The notes under the pieces are model-generated. The model was not told the origin of the DNA. It did no database searches and worked only from the letters and a program-made list of their open reading frames with translations. DNA of 7,973 nucleotides from Gemmatimonadota bacterium (lineage in GTDB: Bacteria; Gemmatimonadota; Gemmatimonadetes; Gemmatimonadales; Gemmatimonadaceae). Position 1 is the first letter of the stretch. Every line of letters starts with the position of its first letter. Location: NCBI GenBank assembly GCA_947475795.1, contig CANJOX010000144.1, positions 1 through 7,973 of the forward strand, given 5' to 3'. The position numbers were made by a program, and so were the translations under genes. This document shows positions 1 through 5,942 of this stretch, in pieces.

Positions 1-583
1 CACGTATCAATACATCGCCGACGCACTGAGCGTCTTCCACGCGCCGGTGTACTGCGTGCTGGGCAATCACGACAATCCCGACGCCGCCCGTCTCGTGTAT
101 CCACAGCCATCCATCTCGATGGACGAGCAGTGCGTGCTGGGCCACTGGCAGATCTTGCTGCTTGCCGCCGATCAGGCACCGGCGCCCGGCAGCGATCATG
201 TCGCGATCAGTGAGTCGGCCTTGCAGCGCGTATCCGCGCGGATCCGTGAACACCCGGAGAAATGGGCGCTGATTGCCACCCACTACAATCTGCCGGAGCA
301 TCAGGATCGTGGCGTGGCGGTGGAGGTGCGCAATCACCAGCAGGTCATGCAGCAGCTCGAGCAGCTGCCCAGCATCAGGCTGGTGATCTCAGGGCACGTG
401 CATCAGGAATTCCTGGTGGTGCAGCAGGGCATCTGTTATCTGTCCACGCCGGCCACCGGCTATCAGTCCACCTCGAAGTCCGGGCACGTGACCGGTGAAG
501 CCCCCGGGTATCGCTGGATCAACCTGTATCCCGACGGTCGGTTCGACAGCGATGTGCGACGCGTCACGTACTGGACATCCTGA
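1..583 (+). CDS. cpdA: 3',5'-cyclic nucleotide phosphodiesterase, CpdA-type (5'-truncated by window edge)
   Basis: This is the C-terminal part of a calcineurin-like metallophosphoesterase; the frame is open from base 2 and stops with TGA at 581-583. CpdA hydrolyses 3',5'-cAMP to 5'-AMP in the cytoplasm and so lowers cAMP signalling. Visible metal-site motifs are GNHD (62-73), the His of ATHYN (codon at 281-283) and SGHVH (389-403). The stretch WQILLL after GNHD, the STPAT block after SGHVH and the APGYRW...PDGR tail line up with E. coli CpdA as I remember it, which favours CpdA over a generic phosphoesterase. The N-terminal DxH and GDxxD motifs lie outside the window, so the start cannot be given. 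It converges on the pteridine reductase gene 83 bases away, with no clear terminator between them. Sampled lines are about 58-70% GC, slightly lower than the genes further right. A related class III phosphodiesterase with another substrate remains possible. Confidence 0.85.
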   Translation, partial: TYQYIADALSVFHAPVYCVLGNHDNPDAARLVYPQPSISMDEQCVLGHWQILLLAADQAPAPGSDHVAISESALQRVSARIREHPEKWALIATHYNLPEHQDRGVAVEVRNHQQVMQQLEQLPSIRLVISGHVHQEFLVVQQGICYLSTPATGYQSTSKSGHVTGEAPGYRWINLYPDGRFDSDVRRVTYWTS

Positions 584-666
584 GCGCGGCGCCCCGTCAT
601 AGCGCGCCACCGGTTGAGCGATGGCGTCACCACGCGGGGATGGGGTCGGGCGACATCGACGCCGTC

Positions 667-1443
667 CTAATCTGCGATCGAGCGGCCGCCGTCCACGTTC
701 ATCACCTGACCGGTGACGTAGGGTGCATCGAGCAGGTAGCACACGGCGCGCGCGATGTCCTCGACGCTGCCCAGCTTCGCCAGCGGCGTCTTGGCCAGGA
801 TGGTGTGCTGGTCACCGGCGGTTGACTCGGCACTCCAGAGAATTGCGCCCGGCGCGACGGCATTCACACGAATGGTGGGCGCCAGCTCGCGGGCAAGGGC
901 CTGCGTGAGCGCAACGAGGCCGGCCTTGGTCGCGCAGTACACGGCGTACCCGGGCCGCGGACGGGCGGCGTACACGTCCACCAAATTGATGATGCTGCCC
1001 CCCTGCGCCTGCAGGAGCGGCAGCGCGGCCTGCGAAAGGAAGTACGGCGCGCGGAGATTGACCGCGGTCATCGCATCCCAGTCGGACACCGTGCTGTGCT
1101 CGAGTGGGGTGGGATGGAACGCGGCGGCGTTGTTCACGAGCACATCCAACCGCCCCCACCGCGCACGGATCGCGTCGACGATCGCCTGCGGCGCCTCGGG
1201 TAACGCCAGATCCGCCGCCACCAGCAGCACGGAACCGGGGCGTCGGCGTTCCAGCGACGCGCACAAGTCACGCGCCGGCACGTCGGACTGACGATAGTGC
1301 ACGACCACCCGCATGCCGCGCGCGTGCAGCGTGGACACGATGTGCGCCCCCAGTCGCTGGCTTGCCCCTGTGACCAGGGCGACCGGGTCCGAGTCGTGCG
1401 CGTGCGGCGGGATCGGCATGGGGCGGGGTTCGTGTTCAAGCAT
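667..1443 (-). CDS. Pteridine reductase (SDR family, FolM/PTR1-like)
   Basis: A short-chain dehydrogenase/reductase, 258 residues from the ATG at 1443. Pteridine reductases use NADPH to reduce dihydropterins, or dihydrofolate, to the tetrahydro form in the cytoplasm. Three features separate it from ordinary SDRs. The Rossmann motif is TGASQRLG (residues 25-32), with Arg where most SDRs have Gly. HYRQS (49-53) follows beta-2 and resembles the HY-x-x-S segment that holds the NADPH phosphate in PTR1. The catalytic set is D156-Y169-K173, with Asp in place of the usual Ser and the same 13- and 4-residue spacing as PTR1. NNAA (104-107) and the tail VTGQVMNVDGG are also present. It is the last gene of the minus-strand pterin cluster, after folK. 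The start is uncertain: a GTG at 1491 (274 residues) and an ATG at 1419 (250 residues) are also in frame, and none has a good Shine-Dalgarno. FolM-type (dihydromonapterin) and dihydrofolate-reducing roles cannot be separated from sequence alone. Confidence 0.88.
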   Translation of the reverse strand: MLEHEPRPMPIPPHAHDSDPVALVTGASQRLGAHIVSTLHARGMRVVVHYRQSDVPARDLCASLERRRPGSVLLVAADLALPEAPQAIVDAIRARWGRLDVLVNNAAAFHPTPLEHSTVSDWDAMTAVNLRAPYFLSQAALPLLQAQGGSIINLVDVYAARPRPGYAVYCATKAGLVALTQALARELAPTIRVNAVAPGAILWSAESTAGDQHTILAKTPLAKLGSVEDIARAVCYLLDAPYVTGQVMNVDGGRSIAD

Positions 1444-1509
1444 GATGACGCGTGGGACGAAGAGTGATCGGGGACGGTGCCGGCGCCACACGCGCGCCCG
1501 GCGGTCGGC

Positions 1510-2073
1510 TCATGACGCGAGCCCGGATGCAATGAGCGCCAGAATATCGCGCCGCAATGGCCGGTCCTCAGGTACCGCTGCGCCGGCGGGACAGCACAGG
1601 TCGCGCCGCGCGGCCACGAGGGCACGGAAGGGGGCGGTGGCGTGCGGCACCATCACGTCCCCGTCGATATCGAGAATCCCCTGCGCCAGAAACCAGCGCG
1701 CAAAAATCTCCGGATCCGGAATCGTGAGACCGTCCTCAGTGTGCTGTTCGTCGTTGAACAGCAGGAGATCGAGATCGATGGGGCGAGGCGCATACCGGTT
1801 GTCCGTGCGAACCCGTCCCAGCGCCTGCTCCAGCGGCCGCAAGATCTCATCTTTGAATGCGCTGGCCCCGTAGGCGGTCTCGACCAGCACCACACAATTG
1901 ATGAACGACGGCAGCGCGTTCGTCGGCGGGCGATCCGCTGCGGGAATCGCCGCCGTCACGAAACACCGCGACACCGTGCGCACGCGCGATGTCTCCGTGA
2001 GGCGACCGATCGCCGTCAGAATGTTTTCGCGGGGCCGGATATTGGACGCGACACTGAGGAAGGCGCGATTCAT
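1510..2073 (-). CDS. folK: 2-amino-4-hydroxy-6-hydroxymethyldihydropteridine diphosphokinase (HPPK)
   Basis: Cytoplasmic folate enzyme of 187 residues that moves pyrophosphate from ATP to 6-hydroxymethyl-7,8-dihydropterin, making the substrate of dihydropteroate synthase. The HPPK signature is clear: RYAPRPIDLDLLLF at 93-106, with R97 and the magnesium-binding pair D100 and D102. The N-terminal LSVASN (6-11) stands where LSxGSN is usual, and FINCVVLVET (57-66) matches the pterin-pocket strand. Two things are odd. The position of the conserved HPR histidine (His115 in E. coli) seems to be D120, though the partner Arg is kept as R126. There is also a C-terminal extension of roughly 30 residues rich in Arg and Cys (DLCC near 158-161). 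The ATG lies 3 bases after the folB stop, so the two are probably translated together; no strong ribosome site precedes it. The stop is 66 bases before the ATG chosen for the reductase. Confidence 0.92.
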   Translation of the reverse strand: MNRAFLSVASNIRPRENILTAIGRLTETSRVRTVSRCFVTAAIPAADRPPTNALPSFINCVVLVETAYGASAFKDEILRPLEQALGRVRTDNRYAPRPIDLDLLLFNDEQHTEDGLTIPDPEIFARWFLAQGILDIDGDVMVPHATAPFRALVAARRDLCCPAGAAVPEDRPLRRDILALIASGLAS

Positions 2074-2076
2074 GAC

Positions 2077-2439
2077 CTATGCATCGTGCCGGTCACGATA
2101 GATCGTCACGGCGGAGGCTTTCGCGAAGCGCAGCGCACCGGGCTTGTCGATGGTGACCTCCACGTGCTTTACGCGTTCGTCCGTGAAGCACAGATCCGCC
2201 ACCACCTGCGCCATGCGCTCGATCAGCAGATACTGCGATGGCTCGATCGCCGCGAGAATCGCCTTCGTCACGCGCTTGTAATCCACCGTATCGCGCAGGT
2301 CATCGGAGTGACCCGCCCGCGTGAGGTCCGCCGACATCACCACGTTGATGATGACTTCCTGCTTTTTCTCCCGCTCCTCGGGGAACACCCCGATGATGCA
2401 CCGCACGGCGAGATCGCGAATGAAGAGTTTATCTAGCAT
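2077..2439 (-). CDS. folB: Dihydroneopterin aldolase/epimerase (FolB, possibly FolX-like)
   Basis: A 120-residue single-domain T-fold enzyme, normal length for the family. FolB cleaves 7,8-dihydroneopterin to 6-hydroxymethyl-7,8-dihydropterin plus glycolaldehyde, and often epimerises it to dihydromonapterin; it works as an octamer in the cytoplasm. Family residues are present: E22 in IGVFPEER, the VDY tyrosine Y54, E74 that anchors the pterin, and K99 in TIDKPGALRFA, matching the catalytic Lys100 of S. aureus FolB. The segment YKRVTKAILAAIE and the end ALRFA...VTIYR look as close to E. coli FolX (dihydroneopterin triphosphate epimerase) as to FolB, so the substrate is not certain. The ATG at 2439 has a fair upstream GAGGG (2450-2454, 10-base spacer). 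It follows the ArgH-sialidase gene by 47 bases on the same strand and precedes folK by 3 bases, so it probably belongs to one transcript with them. Confidence 0.9.
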   Translation of the reverse strand: MLDKLFIRDLAVRCIIGVFPEEREKKQEVIINVVMSADLTRAGHSDDLRDTVDYKRVTKAILAAIEPSQYLLIERMAQVVADLCFTDERVKHVEVTIDKPGALRFAKASAVTIYRDRHDA

Positions 2440-2455
2440 ATCCGCTCATCCCTCA

Positions 2456-2472
2456 CCGGTGTGCGGCACCGG
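2456..2472 (-). other. Small inverted repeat between the ArgH-sialidase stop and folB
   Basis: CCGGTG (2456-2461) and CACCGG (2467-2472) are perfect complements around a 5-base loop, in the 47-base gap before folB. No T-run follows, so it is not a standard intrinsic terminator. At most it could pause transcription or influence folB translation; chance is likely at this GC content. Confidence 0.3.
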
Positions 2473-2486
2473 CCGCCGCGATGGGC

Positions 2487-4988
2487 TCAGCACCGCCCCA
2501 CCCACGACGCCGGCAGACGCACGTAACTGATCGCCGCGTACGCGCCCCGCTCGAAGAGCACCCCCACATCGCCGTCGGGCAGCACGGCCATCGTGGAGTA
2601 CGCCGCCGCCCCGGGCTCCAGCACCCGCGATACGGGCCACGTGGCACCGCCGTCGCACGACGTGCGCACCGTGAGCCGCTGCCGCGCCGCACGGTCGGCG
2701 GTGTTGCTGAACAACAGCGCGCCACCCGGCGTGCGGATCAGCGCGGCGTTGTTGGCCGGGTCGATCAAGGTGCTATCCGCGCGCAGCGCCCCGTAGTGCG
2801 CGCCGCCGTCGCGGGATGCGGCCACCAACCGGTACGGCGTGGCGCGCGCGTTCAACTGCACCGTGCCATCGGCCAGCTCCACCACCTCGTTCTCGTCCAC
2901 CCCCGGCCCCACCAGCGCGCCCATGCGCCACGTGGCCCCGTGGTCGTCGCTCAAGAGGCTGGCGCCATACGTGGCCCCCGCCATTCGGATCACGTACGGC
3001 TGCACCAGCCGTCCGGCGTGCGCCCCCTGCTGCAGCTGGATCCCCGCGCCCGACGTGGCGAACAGCCCACCCCACGTGGTGTCCTTGATCATCGACGTGA
3101 GGCGGCGATGACGCCACGTGGCGCCGTCGTCGTCCGACCAGCTCACATCGGCGTGCAGAATCTGTGGGTCATCGTCCCGATGCCCGGTGCGCGAACCCAT
3201 GAACCCCTGCGCCACCGACGCGGCGTGAAAGAGGAACACGCGCCCCGTCACGCGGTCCACCACGAAACTCGGATCGCCGAAGCCGTACGGCGCGGTGTCC
3301 GACCGCACCACCACGCGCTCGCTCCACGTGGCGCCGCCGTCCGCGCTGCGACGCAGCACCAGCGCGATGTTGCTGGGCACGTCGGCCATGGCCGGCCGCG
3401 CATCGTACGCCGCCAGCAACGTCCCCGCCGTCGTCACGGCGAGGGCCGGTATCCGGAACACCGGCGCGCCGCTCCCGCGCACATCGAGATCACGCACGGG
3501 CAGCGGCATGGCGGCGTGCTGACCGTCCAGCCACGCGCGCAGCTCGGTCAGCTGCGCCTGCACCGCGTCGGGGTGCGTGGACTGCGGCGTGCGCTTGGCC
3601 CGCACCGATGACTGCGCGGTCACCACCCGCATCACGTCGGCACCGAACTGCGGATGAAACGTCCGCCACTCCGCCGGCGTCAACGCCTCGAAGGTGCGCT
3701 GCTGCTTGAGCAACTCACGCACCATCCCCCCCACCACCTCGTGCGCCGTCCGGAACGCCACCCCTTTCGCCACCAGATAATCCGCCACGTCGGTGGCCAG
3801 CAGAAACCCCGACGCCGCCCGCGCCGTGCGCGCCCGATCGAGCGTCAGCGTGCGCACCACCGTGGCGGCCGCTCCCGCCGATCCCATCACGGTGTCCTCC
3901 GCGTCGAACAGCGACTCCTTGTCCTCCTGCAGATCCTTGTTGTACCCGGTCGGCAGCCCCTTCATCGTGGTCAGCAGCGCCGTGAGATGACCGATCGTGC
4001 GCCCCGTCTTCCCGCGCACCAGCTCCATCGGGTCGGGGTTCTTCTTCTGCGGCATCAGACTGCTGCCGGTGGCCACGGCGTCCGACAGCCCGAAGAAGCC
4101 GAACTCCTCACCCGTGAACAACACCACGTCTTCCGCCAGACGGCTCAGGTGCACCATCGCCAGCGATGACGCATGCAAAAAGCTGCTGGCATAGTCGCGA
4201 TCCGACGTGGCGTCGATGCTGTTTGCCACCACGCGCGAAAAGCCGAGTCGCTGGGCGAGAAACGCCGGATCGACGGCGTAGTTCGTCCCCGCGATCGCCC
4301 CTGACCCCAGCGGCATCGCGTCGGCCTCCGCACGCACGGCGTCGAAGCGCTGCACATCGCGGCGCAGCGCCTGCGCGTGCGCCAGCCAGTAGTGCGACAC
4401 CAGCACCGGCTGCGCGCGCCGCACGTGCGTGTACGACGGCATCACCGCATCGCCCGCCGCGTCGGCCTGCGCCACCAGCGCATCGATCACCGCCAGCAGC
4501 GACCGCTGCACGTCGGGAATGCGCCGACGCACGTACAACCGCAGATCCACCCCCACCTGATCGTTGCGCGACCGCCCGGTGTGCAGCCGACGCCCCGGGT
4601 CGCCGATCCGCTCGATCAGCACGCGCTCCACGAACGAGTGCACGTCTTCATCGGCCCCCGACAGGAACGTCGGATCGGTGCGTCCGCGCGTCAGGATCGC
4701 CGTGAGCCCGTCGCGGATCGCCGTGGACTCCGCCGCGTTCAGCACGCCGGCCCGCGTCAGCGCCTCGGCCCACGCCAGACTGCCCGTCACATCGTCTTCG
4801 AACATCCGCTTGTCGAACGAGAACGACGAACCCCAGGCCAGCAGCGCCTTGTCCGGGGCGACATCGAAGCGCCCCGACCACAGCGGCGTGGCGGCACCCT
4901 GCGCCGACGCCCCCGTCCACGGCAACACGAACAGCGACAGCACGAGCGACAGGGCAACGGACACCAAACGACGACACATGGGCAACAT
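2487..4988 (-). CDS. Exported fusion protein: signal peptide + argininosuccinate lyase + GH33 exo-sialidase
   Basis: One frame of 833 residues from the ATG at 4988 (or 830 from 4979) to TGA at 2487-2489. Residues 1-30 form a signal peptide: Arg pair at 6-7, Leu/Val-rich core, ASA-Q cleavage site. Residues 35-490 are a full-length ArgH. All catalytic residues I recall from duck delta-2 crystallin fit with a constant offset of 26: S55, R141, N142, T187, H188, S309 and K315 in GSSLMPQKKNP, N317, Y349, Q354, K357. One oddity is THVRRAQP where THLQRAQP is usual. After a linker (about 491-508) comes a complete sialidase resembling the Micromonospora enzyme: FRIP (R512), D536, E699, R715, R775, nucleophile Y797, and Asp boxes near 548, 618, 680 and 777. 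The sialidase half should release terminal sialic acids outside the cytoplasm; what an exported lyase would do is unclear. No stop or frameshift separates the halves. It lies 47 bases upstream of folB. Confidence 0.88.
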   Translation of the reverse strand: MLPMCRRLVSVALSLVLSLFVLPWTGASAQGAATPLWSGRFDVAPDKALLAWGSSFSFDKRMFEDDVTGSLAWAEALTRAGVLNAAESTAIRDGLTAILTRGRTDPTFLSGADEDVHSFVERVLIERIGDPGRRLHTGRSRNDQVGVDLRLYVRRRIPDVQRSLLAVIDALVAQADAAGDAVMPSYTHVRRAQPVLVSHYWLAHAQALRRDVQRFDAVRAEADAMPLGSGAIAGTNYAVDPAFLAQRLGFSRVVANSIDATSDRDYASSFLHASSLAMVHLSRLAEDVVLFTGEEFGFFGLSDAVATGSSLMPQKKNPDPMELVRGKTGRTIGHLTALLTTMKGLPTGYNKDLQEDKESLFDAEDTVMGSAGAAATVVRTLTLDRARTARAASGFLLATDVADYLVAKGVAFRTAHEVVGGMVRELLKQQRTFEALTPAEWRTFHPQFGADVMRVVTAQSSVRAKRTPQSTHPDAVQAQLTELRAWLDGQHAAMPLPVRDLDVRGSGAPVFRIPALAVTTAGTLLAAYDARPAMADVPSNIALVLRRSADGGATWSERVVVRSDTAPYGFGDPSFVVDRVTGRVFLFHAASVAQGFMGSRTGHRDDDPQILHADVSWSDDDGATWRHRRLTSMIKDTTWGGLFATSGAGIQLQQGAHAGRLVQPYVIRMAGATYGASLLSDDHGATWRMGALVGPGVDENEVVELADGTVQLNARATPYRLVAASRDGGAHYGALRADSTLIDPANNAALIRTPGGALLFSNTADRAARQRLTVRTSCDGGATWPVSRVLEPGAAAYSTMAVLPDGDVGVLFERGAYAAISYVRLPASWVGRC

Positions 4989-5066
4989 GGCGGCACGGAC
5001 GGGCGGCAACGGGCACCGCGGTGGGGAGGAGGGGACGCTCCCTGCAAATTGCCTCGGAACGCCCCA

Positions 5067-5131
5067 TCCGTCACTTTCCGTCACCGACGTTCTCTCCTTC
5101 CCCGTGGTCCCATGCCTGCACTGTCCGTCAC
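5067..5131. repeat. Three copies of TCCGTCAC in the divergent intergenic region
   Basis: The octamer TCCGTCAC occurs at 5067-5074, 5077-5084 and 5124-5131. The first two are exactly 10 bases apart, one helical turn, and the third falls just inside the SRPBCC-VOC gene. Their position between two divergent genes suits an operator, but no regulator is known and no convincing -35/-10 pair is visible on either strand of 4989-5111. Confidence 0.4.
5094..5099 (-). promoter_or_regulatory. Strong Shine-Dalgarno (AAGGAG) before an alternative GTG start of the ArgH-sialidase gene
   Basis: On the minus strand AAGGAG sits 9 bases before a GTG at 5082-5084 that is in frame with the fusion gene. The ATGs at 4988 and 4979 have no ribosome site. 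Starting at 5084 would add 32 residues before the signal peptide, rich in Pro and Ser and unlike a normal N-region. The site is a real sequence match; whether it sets the start is undecided. Confidence 0.45.
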
Positions 5132-5942
5132 CCGCACCATGTCCCTCCCGGCCGCGATGCTGTTCCGCGCCTGGACGACCGGATGGGGCGCGTGGTTTGC
5201 CGACGCGGACAGTGCGCAGTGCCCGGGCGTCGTGGGCGCCCCGTTTTTCTTCGAAGTCACGCAGCGCTTCGGCGACGGCCGCGCACCGATCCGGCATCCG
5301 CACTACGGACGCATCCTGCGCCTCGAGCCCGACGCGCTGGTGTCCATGACCTGGATGACGGGCGCCGCCGGCACCGGTGGCGCCGAAACGACGCTCACCG
5401 TGCAGCTCGACGCCGTGGACGCGCACACCACCCGCGTCACGCTCACGCAGACCGGCTTCACCACCACCGGCGCGCGCGACGGGCACGAGCTCGCGTGGCC
5501 GCCGATTCTCGCGCATCTGGAACAGCAGCTCGTGGCACGACCGCTGCCGCTGCCACCGGTGGTGATCCCCGACCCCACCTTCACCCCGATGCGCAGCTAC
5601 CCCGACGTGGACGCCGCCGTGCACTGGCTGCGCGAGGTGCTGGGCGCGCAACTGCAACAGCCATTGCCCGCGCATCGTGTTCCGCTCACCGTGGGCAACG
5701 GCACGGTAGTGGTCGTGGCGTGGGACCCGACCACCCACCCCGCCACCGGTGGCCGCCCGCCGGCGGTGCTGATGGTGCGTGTGCCCGACGTGGATGTCGC
5801 GTACGCGCGTGCCGTGGCCCTCGGTGCCGAAGGCCTCGCCCCGCCCGCCGACCACCCCGACGGGGACCCCGACGGGGACCGGCAGGCCACCGTGCGCGAT
5901 CCGGCCGGACACGCGTGGACCCTCACGCACCGGCGCCCATGA
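5112..5942 (+). CDS. Two-domain protein: SRPBCC (AHSA1-like) + VOC/glyoxalase-like
   Basis: A 276-residue protein. Residues 1-142 look like an AHSA1-type SRPBCC domain: SVTRTM...LFRAWT at the start, GRILRLEPDALVSMTW in the middle, THxxLT-like TRVTLTQTGF, then a C-terminal helix ending LEQQL. Residues 158-276 are a VOC domain: YPDVDAAVHWLREVLG (163-178), RVPDVDVAYARAVALGAE (223-240) and DRQATVRDPAGHAWTL (256-271). Both folds bind small hydrophobic ligands, and VOC proteins often bind a metal; no substrate can be assigned. The ATG at 5112 is chosen because the SRPBCC match starts almost at once; ATG 5139 would cut into it. No Shine-Dalgarno is visible. Its TGA overlaps the mqnB ATG in an ATGA, so it heads the menaquinone operon. 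A perfect 12-base duplication adds a second PDGD in the VOC domain. I know of no established link between such a protein and menaquinone synthesis. Confidence 0.82.
   Translation: MPALSVTRTMSLPAAMLFRAWTTGWGAWFADADSAQCPGVVGAPFFFEVTQRFGDGRAPIRHPHYGRILRLEPDALVSMTWMTGAAGTGGAETTLTVQLDAVDAHTTRVTLTQTGFTTTGARDGHELAWPPILAHLEQQLVARPLPLPPVVIPDPTFTPMRSYPDVDAAVHWLREVLGAQLQQPLPAHRVPLTVGNGTVVVVAWDPTTHPATGGRPPAVLMVRVPDVDVAYARAVALGAEGLAPPADHPDGDPDGDRQATVRDPAGHAWTLTHRRP
5856..5879. repeat. Perfect 12-base tandem duplication inside the VOC domain
   Basis: CCCGACGGGGAC occurs twice in a row (5856-5867 and 5868-5879), encoding PDGD-PDGD before DRQATVRDP. VOC relatives usually have a single turn of the type P-x-G-D-R here. 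The two copies are identical at DNA level, which suggests a recent in-frame duplication by replication slippage. Confidence 0.8.

Noticed and set aside
584..666. Possible bidirectional terminator between cpdA and the reductase
   Set aside because: Only short, imperfect GC-rich complements with long loops and no T-run were found.
3507..3509. Internal ATG at the ArgH-sialidase junction as start of a separate sialidase gene
   Set aside because: No Shine-Dalgarno precedes it, the product would lack a signal peptide, and no stop ends the lyase before it.
2481..3611. Long plus-strand open frame of 376 codons opposite the sialidase half
   Set aside because: Its composition (Arg, His, Pro) is that of an antisense shadow of a GC-rich gene; the minus strand carries a full sialidase.
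4377..5111. Plus-strand open frame running into the SRPBCC-VOC gene
   Set aside because: It is antisense to the ArgH half, rich in His/Arg/Pro, and lacks domain signs; the SRPBCC match begins only at 5112.
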